Source: Tamarix chinensis
Lineage: Eukaryota; Streptophyta; Magnoliopsida; Caryophyllales; Tamaricaceae
Direction of reading: 5' to 3'
DNA length: 64,000 nt
Assembly (NCBI GenBank): GCA_030549775.1
Contig: CM060175.1
Coordinates: 11,244,455-11,308,454 of the forward strand
Shown here in pieces: positions 1 through 11,611 of this stretch; positions within the stretch are counted from its first letter, which is position 1, and every line of letters begins with the position of its first letter. The notes beneath the pieces were generated by a model. It had not been told where the DNA came from and did not search any database. It saw only the letters and a list, made by a program, of their open reading frames with translations. The position numbers and the translations under genes are program-made.

Positions 1-59
1 ACCACCAACCCTAGGTGGTGTTCTAATTTCCCCAACCCTTAAACCTTTTATATATAAGT

Positions 60-680
60 GTTAGTAATTTTTAGCAATATTAATAGTATTACCCTTATTA
101 TCATCATCATCATCATCATCATTATTATTATTATTATTGTGTTATTATTATCATTATTATTATTATTATTAATTTTGTGTATTATTATTATTATTATGTT
201 ACCACTCTCATAATCTAGCCTAACTTCATAAATGTTTATAACTATGGTAATATCATTTAAAAGGCTACAAGTTTTGTATTAACATAGTATCTTTATTATT
301 ATTATTATTAATATTATTGTTACTACTACTACTACTACTATCATCATTAATATTATTGTTATTATCATCATCATCATTATTATTATTATTGCTACTTAAC
401 CTTACTTTATGATTTTCCCGGCCAGTAATAATAATATTATTATTATCATTATTAATGGTCTATAATTTTGGTGTTGTTATGATTAGGATTTTCCCTCATT
501 GTTGCTATTATTATTATTATCATCATTATTACCCTCACTGTTATTCCTATTATTATCACTAATGCTAGCCTTGGCCTATTATTATTATTATTATCTTTAT
601 TATTATGGTAAATATTTGAACCCATATATTACTATTAGTATTATTTTTAAAATTATTTTTATCATTATTCTTATTAATGC

Positions 681-740
<60 letters not shown>

Positions 741-1555
741 CACTTAACCTAATTTGTCAAATATTTCTAACTAGTGCTACTCTTAATGGAGATTTATAAT
801 TTTAGTATTTTTATGATTATCCTTGTTGTTGTTGTTGTTATTATTATTATTATTATTATCATTATTATTTTTATTATTATCATTATTAATACTAGTACTA
901 CTACTATTATTATTATTATTATTACCATTATCATTATCATTATTTTCTTACTAACATTGTTAATACTAACTTTATCCATTATCACCTTTTATTATTAATA
1001 TAAATATTTAGACCCTTATATTATTATGATCATTTGGTTACTATAGTATTTTTATTTTTATTTTTATTATTATCATCATCATCATTATTTTATTATTATT
1101 ACTATTAATATTATTATCGTTGTTGTTGTTATTATTAGTACTGTTATTTTTATTATTATTAATGTTATTGAAACTGAATTTGGCATGGTACCATTTTGTT
1201 ACTATAGAAGAATAATACTCAACCTTAGTATTATTATTATTATTATTATCGTTATTATTAATCAAATATTGCTAATATTATTCCTAATGCTTTGTTACTA
1301 ACATTATTACTATGGTATCATTATTAGTTATTACTATTACTATTGTTATTATTTTGTTAATATTATTGTGATAAAAACATTTGAACCCTTATATTATTAT
1401 TATTCCAAATATAAATATTATCATTATTATCTTTAGTAATATTATTACTTTGTTAGTATTACTAATACTATACTATTATTTTATCCCTAAAACCATTATT
1501 AGCCTTAGCCTTAAAAATAGTAGGGCTCCTATTCCTAGGAGCATTAGTTTTACTA

Positions 1556-1586
<31 letters not shown>

Positions 1587-1596
1587 TTTATTTTAA
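60..1596. repeat. ATT/TTA microsatellite-rich zone inside the LTR
   Basis: Many interrupted runs of ATT/TTA with ATC and ACT variants, the longest an almost pure run of about 20 units at 682-740. The same zone, as TAA/AAT on the plus strand, occurs at the matching place of the minus-strand LTR (about 11025-11700), so it belongs to the LTR family and is not an independent locus. All reading frames here are poly-Ile/Leu/Asn artefacts. Confidence 0.95.
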
Positions 1597-3107
1597 CAAG
1601 TATTAGTACTATTATTAGAAGAAATAAAGCTATTAGATTTAAGAATATAAATATAGTCATGAATAGTAACATAAGTATATTTGGACTAGTAATATCTAAT
1701 AGGCTAACTTGCTGGTAAAAACCCTGGTTTTCACTTCTAAAGCTCCCATTAATAATAGCAACCCTAATCTTAGACTAAAATAAGAAATAATAGTATTTTT
1801 GTTAGGAGGGAAAATAATCCTTATTTTTTCCCTCTTATAGGTGAATAAAGCCAATATCCTAAGGAGGTGTAGGAGCGTGCTCCAAGCCCGGCCTCATTTT
1901 AGGTAAGGATGTAGCTAAGGCCCATGTGTATTGTGTGGCTTGGATGCCTTGGATGATTTATATCATGCTACGTCGTGTATTACATGATTGTTATTAACTT
2001 GTCTTATGTGTAGCACAACTTGGATTTAAGGTATGTTTGTATATGTTTTCTTGTGCTATGTATATTATATGTATATATGGTGATGATGATGTGATATATT
2101 ATGGCCCTCTAGGACATGCATAATAGGACCATTGATAATATGATATGGAAATGAAAGGAAAAAAAGAAAGAAAATGGGAAGTTAGTTCACTAAGGGGGAT
2201 ATGAGGTTGACCAAAATACTTCATGATCCATGAGAGGAAATTAAAGAGGGAGGAATGGCTAAAATGAGAGATGGGAACCATGCATGGGAGTCTTAAAATT
2301 TTCATGGAGACTTTGAGAGTTTGTATGGAGTGGATAAATATTGCATGGGGATTATCTTTACGTGAGAAAAGTTGTATTAGCGTGTAAATAAGCTAAGGGG
2401 AGAGTTGTGGAGTAATTGGAGACTTGGGATGAAAAAAAGTACGTAGGTTGGTGTAAGGGTGTATAAGGGACTCAATTAGGGTTTTGGGGATAAAGCACTA
2501 ATCTGGAAAAGGTGGAAGTAAAAATGGTTAAGGGAGAGTGGAGTACAGGTTAAGAATGGAAATTTATTGTAGTAGGGGTGATTTTGGGTGCCATGGGAGA
2601 GGAGAGATATTGGGTGAAAAGAGACAAGTTAATTGTGGAAGAAGAAAGGTACTAGGTTTTGAAGTGGCCAACTAGGGTTTTTCCGGTCACATGTTTAATC
2701 AAGGGGTAAGGCGATATGATTTGGTATTGGACCTAAGTGAGATAAGGTGTGGGGCGATAAATGAAGTAACGGTAGTGTAAGTGAGAGAAAGTTGGACCAC
2801 ATAGGTCCAATTAGGGTTTTCAAGGGAAAACCCTAGAGGGTGATAGTAGGTAGAGTTGATGTTATAAGGTGTTAGGCCTAACCCACACCCGTAGGAGTTG
2901 GGTTTTTCATTAAGTGTATGTGTATAGGGAAATGGGCATCGGGGTGTGATAAGGGGCGTAGGAGTCTCAAGATATGGGACGGGCCCCCTTGGGAGAATGG
3001 AAGTAGAAGGTAGTTGACATGCATGTCAAGGGTGAAAAGCTTTATCTAATAAGACACAAATAAGATACTAACAACTTAAAGAGTAAGACTGTTGAGCCGG
3101 GCCCAAA

Positions 3108-3450
3108 CCGATCCACTGGCAAAATAGTGGCCAGGTGTCGGGGTGCCCTAGAGACCGATCCATCGGCATATAATAGTGGTTAGGTGCGTTCTACCCTATA
3201 AGTGACTGATCCATGGGCTATAATAGTGGGGGATCTCGAGCTCAACAAACCAAATATTATGTTGCCAATGAATCATGGGGAAGCTACTATGTAATTACAA
3301 TTAAACAATATGAGAGTCAGGGCCAGACTGATCCACCGGGATAATAGTGGCCAAGACCATTCTGCCCTGGAGACCGATCCATGAGCTAAAAATAGTGGTT
3401 AGGTGTGTTCTGCCCTATAAGTGACCGATCCACTGGCTATAATAGTAGGG
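3108..3450 (+). repeat. Two blocks of three tandem hairpin units in the LTR
   Basis: Block 1 (3108-3232) and block 2 (3328-3450) each hold three units of about 50 bp. Each unit has a core such as CCACTGGCTATAATAGTGG, an imperfect inverted repeat (CCACT/AGTGG), and a spacer with a 'tgccctata' or 'gccctggaga' motif. The blocks are separated by about 95 bp. Equivalent blocks are seen in every other Tekay-type LTR with this region intact in the window. Confidence 0.8.
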
Positions 3451-3644
3451 TTCCCGCACTCAAATGGATTGATAAAGACTATGATGTGAATCAACTATAT
3501 TTACTAAAGATCTAATGAATGAGTCTATTCGGTCTGTAACCGGCCTTTATCATCTGTATTACTACATGCTGCTTATGTGATTTTGCCATGTATGCTATGT
3601 TGTATGATTTGTATGTTTGGCCTTAGCGCATCTGTTACCTTACT

Positions 3645-3700
3645 CAGTACCTAGTGTACCGATCACCTATTTCATGGGCGCTGCTCAATCCCACTAGCAG
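3645..3700 (+). other. Conserved pair of stem-loops in Tekay-type LTR
   Basis: The first stem-loop, at 3645-3661, is a degenerate version of the palindrome CAGTACG-TAG-CGTACTG. The second has CTGCT (3681-3685) pairing with AGCAG (3696-3700). Equivalent pairs exist at 4836-4890, 9172-9227, 37152-37207 and 41788-41843; the second hairpin also at 33165-33184. Stem bases differ between copies but mostly keep pairing. Confidence 0.6.
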
Positions 3701-4157
3701 AAGACCCGTATGAGTTTGTGCAGGTAGGGGACGACGTCTTTGATGCCTACGACACCTACGAGGCATCAAGTGGGGCCGAGAGTTGAACCTAAACTTGGCT
3801 CGGGGTCGAGAGTGATTGGCCGGACTCTATCTTACTTTTTTGATGTACCATTTTACTCTATCATACTGTATTGATGTATTCGAAAAACTTATTTAACTAC
3901 TCTTTGGGTTGTAATCCTAAACCGCACTCTGATTTCTGTATGTCTTGTGTTTTATTAATGACCTGTGTTTTTATTAATGACTTATGGTTGATGTTGACCT
4001 TGTTTAGCCTTAGCACTTAGTACTGGAACGGTAGGAGTGAACCGATCTGGTACTAAGTGTGGCGGTAATGCCCCCGAGTTTACGGTTTTGTCATTTTGTG
4101 TTCGTAAAATCTTTTATTAAAACAAAATTTTTCAGTAGTAAATTTAGGAGTGTTACA

Positions 4158-4345
4158 ATATTAGAGAGTTTGAAAGATTAGCTCTTATTTATGATGTTCA
4201 AGAAAGATAAGAGAAAAGACGTGCTAGATTATTTGGAGGTCTAAATATGAATATAAGAGAGAAGGTGGAGGTGTACCCTTATGAGTTATTTGAAGACTTG
4301 GAAAAATTAGCAATCAAAGTTGATAAGCAATTGACGAGAACCAAG
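4158..4345 (+). pseudogene. gag fragment of CRM-like copy 1, upstream of nested insertion
   Basis: The translated sequence aligns with the capsid region of copy 2 near 45250-45440: 'EFERL.LIYDVQE', then 'DLEKLAIKVDKQ' where copy 2 has 'DLIKLALKFERQ'. It is in frame up to ACC AAG at 4345, where the minus-strand Tekay LTR begins. The frame resumes at 13134. The left end abuts the plus-strand Tekay LTR at 4157, so only 188 bp of gag separates two independent insertions. Confidence 0.8.
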
Positions 4346-5494
4346 TGTAACACCTCAAAATTCACCATTTTTTTAAAAACAAAAGCACTTAAATTAAAAC
4401 CTGTGAATTGTGGGAATGTTACCGCCATACTTTGTACTAGACCAGTTCACTCCTACCGTTCCAGTACCAAGTTCTAAGGCTAAAAGAATTATTCACAAAC
4501 TTAATTTAATACTCAAACCAAGAGTTCATGAAAAGAAAACCTAGAAGAGTCATAGCATGGAAATTAGAGTACGTGTAAAAGTTACATATCTCAAGGTACA
4601 AAATCAAGATTCCTTGAAGGGAATAACGTCTGCAAACATTAATGTTTATGTTTAGAAAATATAATATAGAAAATAAATACTATAAAGAAATAGAATGATA
4701 TAGGAGAGAATCTAGCCACATCGCTCCAATCATTAAACCAAGCCTATGATCAACACTCAACCCCGCCTAATGCCTCATGGACATCAAAGGCATCAAAATA
4801 GGCATCGCCCACCTGCATAAAGTTAGAAGGGCCTTCTGCTTATGGAAATAAGCAACACCTATAAAAAGGTGATCAGTACGCTACGTACTGATAAAGGTAA
4901 CCTTACACTAAGGCCAACACATATGTAAATAGTTAAATAATCATGCACGATAATAAAACAACACATGATCACCTTAGATAAATAAATAAATATATAAAGG
5001 CCATCCATAATCTAGATTAATTAATTAATTAATTAAACTCTTATCAGAACTCATTATACACCATGCTCTTTATCAAATCCATGTGAATACGGGAACCACT
5101 ACTATTATAGCCAGTGGAGCAGAGACGCATAGGGCATAATGTACCTGACCACTATTATTAGCTGGTGGATCGGTCACATATAGGGTAACATGCCCTAACC
5201 ACTATTTCTTACAAGTAGAATGGTTAGCCCTGACTCGCATGGTGTTCCACTGTAAGTACTTAATGTCTTTTATGAGTCTTAGTAACTTAGGGTTTGGTTT
5301 ATTGAGCTCAAAATCCACTACTATTATAGCCAGTGGATCGGTCACACACAGGGTAACATACCCTATTCATTATTATAGCTGGTGGATCGGATACACATAA
5401 AATGAAGCACTCTAATCACTATTTCTTATCGGTGGATCCAGTGGACTCGGCTCAATAATCTTCCACTTTACATGATTAATGTCTTTACATGCAT
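4346..5494 (-). repeat. Truncated 3' LTR of the minus-strand Tekay element
   Basis: Begins TGTAACACC on the plus strand and matches 8682 to about 9835 at roughly 90% by eye. It carries the stem-loop pair at 4836-4890 and hairpin blocks at 5096-5226 and 5316-5440. After 'gtctt' (5485) a short internal deletion leads to 'acatgcat' (5487-5494), then sequence switches to the end of RNase H. The rest of this LTR is gone. Confidence 0.85.
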
Positions 5495-5499
5495 AGTAT

Positions 5500-6905
5500 T
5501 TCTGCTCAGGGCATCTGCAATCACGTTGACCTTTTCCTTATGGTAGGTCAACTGGATATCATAATCCTTCATGAGCTCTAGCCACCTCCACTACCTCAGG
5601 TTTAGCTCTTTCTGAGTGAAAATGTACTTGAGGCTCTTGTGTTATGTAAAGAATTTGCATTTTACCCCATATAGATAGTGCCTCCAAATCTTCAAAGCAA
5701 ATACCACAGTAGCTAACTCCAGGTTATGCATGGGATAATTCTATTCATGCTGCTTCAATTGTCATGAGGAATATGCTACCACTTTACCCCTCTGCATCAA
5801 CATATATCCCAACTCGTACTTGGATGCATCACTGTAAACCTCAAACTCTTCTACTCCCTCTGGTAGAGTTAACACCGGTATAGAGGTTAACTGCCTCTTT
5901 AGCTCCTAAAATTCCTCTTCACAAGCCTCATCCTATTGGAACTTTGTGGACTTCTTTAGGAGATTAGTCAATGGTCTGGCAATCTTGGAAAAGTTCTGGA
6001 AAAATCTTTTGTAATACCTGGCTAAACCTAGAAAACTCTAAATCTACTCCTAAGGGGTTTCCATTCTGTGATTGCCATGATCTTAGCTGGGTCCATAGCC
6101 ATTCCTCTAGCTGATACAATGTGACCATGGAAAGCTACTTCCTGGAGCCAAAATCCACACTAAGACAACTTTGGATACAAGCGATGTTCTCTCAACACAC
6201 TAGAATGGTGCGTAGGTGCTACTCATGTGCCTCGTTCCCTCGAGAATACATCAAAATGTCATCAATGAACACCACTACAAATTGATCAAGGAAGGGTCTA
6301 AATATCCTCGTCATCAAATCCATGAAAACTACGGGAGCATTTGTATGTCCAAATGGCATCACCGTAAACTCATAGTGTCCTTACCAGGTCCAAAAAGAAG
6401 TCTTTATAATATTAGCATCAGCGTTCCTCAACTGGTGGTACCTAGACCTCAGATCAATCTTAGAAAATACTGTGGCACCCTTCAAATGGTCAAATAGATC
6501 ATTGATTCTCTAAAGTGGATACTGGTTCTTTATTGTCAGCTAATTCAAATCTCGGTAGTCAATGTAGAGATAAAGACTATCATCCTTCCTTTTCATGAAC
6601 AATACTGGTGCTCCCCATGGTGATACACTCGATTGGATATACCCATGCTCCAACAATTCTTCTAACTGGGCTTTTAACTCTTTCAACTCAACCAGTGCCA
6701 TCTTGTAGGGTGTCTTTGAGATAGGCTTAGCTCCTGGCACTAACTCAATCTTAAAATCAATCTCTTGAGCTGGAGGCATGCCCGGTATTTCTTCTAGAAA
6801 CACATTTGAAAATTCTTCAACCACTAGAGTGCTATCTAATGCTGTTAAATCCTTGTTCAACTCTTGCTCACTACAAACATATAGGAGGTACCCTTTCTGG
6901 ATCAA
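5500..6905 (-). pseudogene. Tekay-type RT and RNase H remnant
   Basis: Minus-strand translation gives the protease-RT linker ('FSNVFLEEIPGMPP', 'IDFKIELVPGAKPIS'), finger and palm motifs ('VSPWGAPVLF', 'DYRDLN', 'FSKIDLRS', '[10 protein letters not shown]') and the catalytic box FIDDIL, rc of about 6245-6265. Toward 5505 the RNase H tail reads 'RWLELMKDYDIQL' and 'VNVIADALS', typical of the RNase H-integrase junction. There are many stops and frameshifts. Reverse transcription would be its family role; this copy cannot code for it. Confidence 0.85.
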
Positions 6906-7453
6906 GGCATGCAGAGTAACTACCTATACTACCTTAGTGGTCGGCTCGAGCTGAATTTTCCTATATGAAACCCTAGCTCCCTTTGGGCGTCATAAGATCA
7001 CATGCTCTTGAGCAGAATCAATCACAACTTTGTATCTACCCAGCATATCCATACCCAGAATCATGTTAATATCCTTTAAGTCCATCCCAACCTTATTTAC
7101 TAGGAAGTCCACCCCACCTAGGACTAAGGCTACGTCAGAAAACATCTAACTACACTCCATCCTATCACCCGACAGAAGCATCACATACAACTCTATTCTA
7201 GCAGATGGTGAAAATCCAGCCTTAGTAGCAAATGCATATGAAATAAAAGACAAAGCCGCACCCGACTCAAATAGAACATACACCGGTAAGGAGTTGATGG
7301 TGAACATACTCGTAATAACATCAAGCTGACAGTCTGCCTCTGCCTGACTAATAACGTTCTGGCATCTGCTTGGCCGACCTCCCTACTGAGGAAAGGGCTT
7401 GGATCCCTACGATCTTCCTCTAGTCTTTCAAACTGGGGCACCGGATGGAGCAA
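6906..7453 (-). pseudogene. Tekay-type aspartic protease region remnant
   Basis: Minus-strand frames between gag and RT contain 'VYVLFESGAALSFIS' near 7290-7245, matching the retropepsin active-site context where DSG is expected; here the Asp codon reads Glu. Downstream come 'FSDVALVLGGVDFLV' and 'ILGMDMLGRYKVVID', typical of the protease core and C-terminal part. Stops interrupt it. Assignment rests on position between gag and RT as well as motifs. Confidence 0.7.
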
Positions 7454-7559
7454 ATGCTCACTGGTAGTATTACTGGGATGAATTATGATGGTGTTATTAG
7501 TACGCTTGCTATTGGGATATTAGGGCTCCCCCTTGATAAGATGGCCGAGTCTAGTTTTT

Positions 7560-8490
7560 CTAAGGTCATGGTGGCCTCCAACACTCTACTACCCTGTGGC
7601 CCAACCTACCAAATTTTAGGCAAGTTATCAACCTGCCTCCACAACTCCTGCTTGGGTGATTCCGACTACACCACAAGTGGGTCCCCTTGAGGGTCCCTGA
7701 TCTCTGCTGTGATCCCTCGATGGAGGTCTCTTTGATTCTATAAATCGGGGTTGGGTCCTCCTCCCATAACTCTGACTCATGGGCTTCCTCTTCTTGAGGA
7801 TAATGGCCTGCTCCTAAACAGAGGTAGCAACAAAGCAAGCATGCTCATATAAGGTCGCTAGATCGGAAAAGGGTACAGCACCCATCATCCGGCAGATGCT
7901 GAATTTCAATCCCTGCTCAAACTGAAAGACCATTGTGGATTCGTTGGAGGTGATCCCTGGAGCAAATCAGAGCAACTCGGTAAAGCAGGCATGATACTGA
8001 CGGATCATCATCGACCCCTGTGTGAGATGCATAAACTCTCAAAGTTTTTCCCTCCTCAAGCTTTTGGGATAAAACCTGGTGCGAAGGCGACCTTGAATGC
8101 CTCCCATGTAGTCGGAGGACTGTTTCGGGCATGGTACTCCACCCAGTAGGCGTTTGCTATGCCCCTTAGAAAGAAAGCTGTGATGCTGGGTTGGTGTGCC
8201 GATGGACAATCTATAGCTTCAAAGGTGGGATCCAGGGCTTGGATCCACCCTTCAAGGACTACCAGATCCTCCTCGTCAGAGTATGTCATAGGGTGATGTC
8301 TAATTACTCTCCAGATCCAGTCCTCTCCAGCACTCTCAGCAAGATAAGGAGGCAAGTGGCGTTGGGTGAACTCCAAGAAGGATGTGACGACCTCCTCTAA
8401 ACATCTAATTGGTCCATTCGTTGTCATTGCGAGCTGCATAGAAAAGAAAAATTTAGAAACAAACCAACTAGTTCGAAACAATGTTAACAT
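7560..8490 (-). pseudogene. Tekay-type gag remnant
   Basis: Minus-strand reading shows a retrotransposon capsid signature ('TWEAFKVAF', then 'REEKLREFMHLTQGSM' and 'FTELLRFAPG') at about 8130-7950. A degenerate zinc knuckle near 7600 reads CLKFGRLGHRVVEC, with the second Cys replaced by Phe. A frameshift lies near 8060 within the capsid. The reading frame toward the LTR begins around 8490 (ATG at the rc of 8488-8490). The capsid would assemble particles in an intact copy. Confidence 0.8.
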
Positions 8491-8681
8491 ATAATTCCCC
8501 TTTTGGAAAGAAACCCTAATCTACCCTTACATTCCTCACCGTGCCCGGGCACCGAAATTTTTAAATAGAAGGGTTCCAATTAGAGATGGAATATACTTTA
8601 AAATCTAATAAGAGTTTCATAAATCAAATTTATTTTTGAAAACGAGCATGGTTAATAGGACCAATTACTTTCATACTAACT

Positions 8682-11192
8682 TGTAACACACCAAAATTCA
8701 CTATTTTTTTAAAAAACAAAAGCACTTAAATTAAAACCTATGAATTCTGGGGATATTACCGCCATGCTTAATACTAGACCCGTTCACTCATATCGTTCTA
8801 GTATCAAGTGCTAAGGCTAAAAGAATTATTGTCAAACTTAATTTAATACTCAAACCAAGAATTCATGAAAAGAAAACCTAGAAGAGTCATAGCATGGAAA
8901 TCAGAGTATGCGAAAAATTTACATATCACAAGGTATGAAATCAAGATTCCTCGAAGGGAATAATGTCTATAGACATTAATGTTTATGTCAGGAAAATCCA
9001 ATAAAAAAAGTAATAATATAAAGAAATAGAATGACATAGGAGAGAATCTGGCCACATTGCTTCGATCATCGAACCAAGCCCATGATCAACACTCAGCCCC
9101 ACGTGATGGCTCATAGACATTGAAGGCATAAAAATAGGCATCGCCCACTTGGATAAAGTCAGATGGGCCTTCTACTCGTGGAAATGAATAGAACCTATAA
9201 AAAGGGTGATTAGTACGCTACGTATTGAGTAAGGTAACTGTGTACTAAGGCCAAGGCATAAGTAAATGAATAAATAAATAACCTTGTAGGATAATAAAAT
9301 AGCACAGGATCACCTCAAATAAATAAATGAATAAATAAAGGCCATCCATAATCCATATTAATTGATTATTTAACACCATGCTCTTTATCAAATCTATGTG
9401 AATACGAGAACCCCGACTATTATAATTAGTGGAGCAGAGACACAAAGGACACAATGCATCTGACCACTATTATTAGCCGGTAGATCGGTCACTTATAGGG
9501 TAACATACCCTAACCATCATTTCTTACCGATGGATCAGTTGGCCTTGGCTCACATGGTGTTCCACTATAAGTACTTAATGTCTTTTATGAGTCTTAGAAA
9601 CTTAGGATTTGGTTTATTGAGCTTGGAATCTGCCACTATTATAGCCGGTAGATCGGTCATACATAGAGTAGCATACCCTAACAACGATTATAGCCGGTGG
9701 ATCGGACACACATAGGACGAAGTGCCCTAACCATTATTTCTGACCTATGGATTGGTTGGACCCAACTCAATAATCTTCCGCTTCACATGATTAATGTCTT
9801 AAGTGTCTTATTTAGAAATTTCACCCTAGACATGCATGAATAAATCCTTCTACGCTTATCCTTTAAAGATCTCGTCCCACATTATAAGACTCATACACCT
9901 CCTAACTCAACCCTACATCCTTTCCTCCTTACTCTAACTCACATTAAAGCCCATCTACCATATATGTGGGTTAAGGCCCACTAATTTTCACCTCCAATCC
10001 ACTCATTACCTCCCTCTAGGGCTTTTCCCCAGAAACCCTAGTTTAAACCTATTGGCCCATCCTACTCCACCTTACACAACTCCAATCATTTTAACACTCC
10101 ACCCATCACAACCCATAGATTCCACCTTCATCATCACACTTTACTCACCAAGTACACGTATATCCATGAAACCCTAAGTAGCCACACCAAACCCTAACTA
10201 GCCACACAAAATTCTAGATCCGTCTCCTATGTACCCTTATACTATCCCATGTACTATTTTTCATTCCAAGCATTCAAACACCCAAAAAACACTTCCATTA
10301 CCTCCCTCAGACCTCAAATCAACTTTCCATACATAAAATCCACCCATATGCAGACTTTACACATCCCATGCAACCCTTTGAACTTTTTATGTAAACCCTA
10401 AAAATCCTATGTGGAACCCTAGATTCTTCCATACATAGATTCTCCCATGCAAACCCTAAATCCATTCATAGAAAACCCTAGATTCCTCCATGCAATATCC
10501 TAGATTCATCCATGAAAAAACTTAGTTTCCTCCATGCAAAACCCTAGTTTCCTCCATGCAAAAGCCTAGATTCTTCCCATTCATGGTCATGTAACATTAG
10601 GTCAACTCCATGTCATTTCACTTTCTAACATCATATTACATAACCTAACATGCTTGTAATATAGGGTCACATCATATCACATCACATTCTCAACACAAAC
10701 ATATGATATACAAATCATAAGATAACACACAATGTACCTCAACTCCAAGCTGCACCACAGATAAAATATTTTTAACAACACACATAAGATACACAACATA
10801 TTATGGCACATGGCATACAAAGCATATTAAACACATTACATACATACGGCCTTAGCTACATCCTTATCTAAAATGATATCGGTCTTGGAGTATGCTCCTA
10901 CGCCTCTTTAGGGCTTTGACTAGTCTCACCTATATGAGAGAAAAACTAAAGATTAGATTCCCTCCTACCAAATATACTATTATTTCCTAATTTATTCTAA
11001 GATTAGGTTTTTGATAAAATAAAATAATAATAATAATAATAATAATAACCTTAACCAACTACTAATTTTTCTAAGGATATAAGAAATAATAGTCATTTTG
11101 TAAAAGATGATGATATATGATTTGAAAAATTTACCCTAATAATAATAATGATACAAAAAATAATAATGATAATAATAATAATAATAATGATA

Positions 11193-11238
<46 letters not shown>

Positions 11239-11377
11239 TAATAATAATAATACAAATAATACTAATAATAATAATAGTATGGTTCGAAATAAATGGTGGA
11301 ATAAGGGCTTCGACCCTTCACCAAAATAATATTGGTAACATTAATAATAAAAATAGTAATAATAATAGTAATTACGA

Positions 11378-11417
<40 letters not shown>

Positions 11418-11575
11418 GTATAAATAGAAAATAAAATAAAGTAAAGGATGGTTTCAACCCTACTTTGGAATAATAATAACACTATTAATGATAATAATAA
11501 TATTAATGATAATAAAAAAACTAATAATAATAATAATAACACGTAATAGTAATAACGATGATGATGATGATGATG

Positions 11576-11611
<36 letters not shown>

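Larger units (their letters stand above)
1..4157 (+). mobile_element. Tekay/Del-type chromovirus LTR, plus strand, left end outside window
   Basis: This is the 3' part of a long LTR. It ends in GGAGTGTTACA at 4157, directly followed by the gag sequence of CRM-like copy 1. Reverse-complement comparison with the minus-strand LTR at 8682-13133 matches along its length: the ends, the hairpin arrays, the CTCCAAG region near 1880 and the ATT microsatellite zone. Position 1 corresponds to about 11800 of the other LTR, so roughly 1.3 kb more lies off-window. It is non-coding; the short reading frames inside are chance products of ATT repeats. It may be the 3' LTR of a complete element or a solo LTR; the window cannot decide. 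The adjacent ATATT (4158-4162) is the expected right-hand target duplication. Confidence 0.85.

Noticed and set aside
499..1265. Several open frames of 60-80 codons rich in Ile, Leu or Asn
   Set aside because: Pure translation of ATT/TTA repeats on both strands; no start context or conservation.
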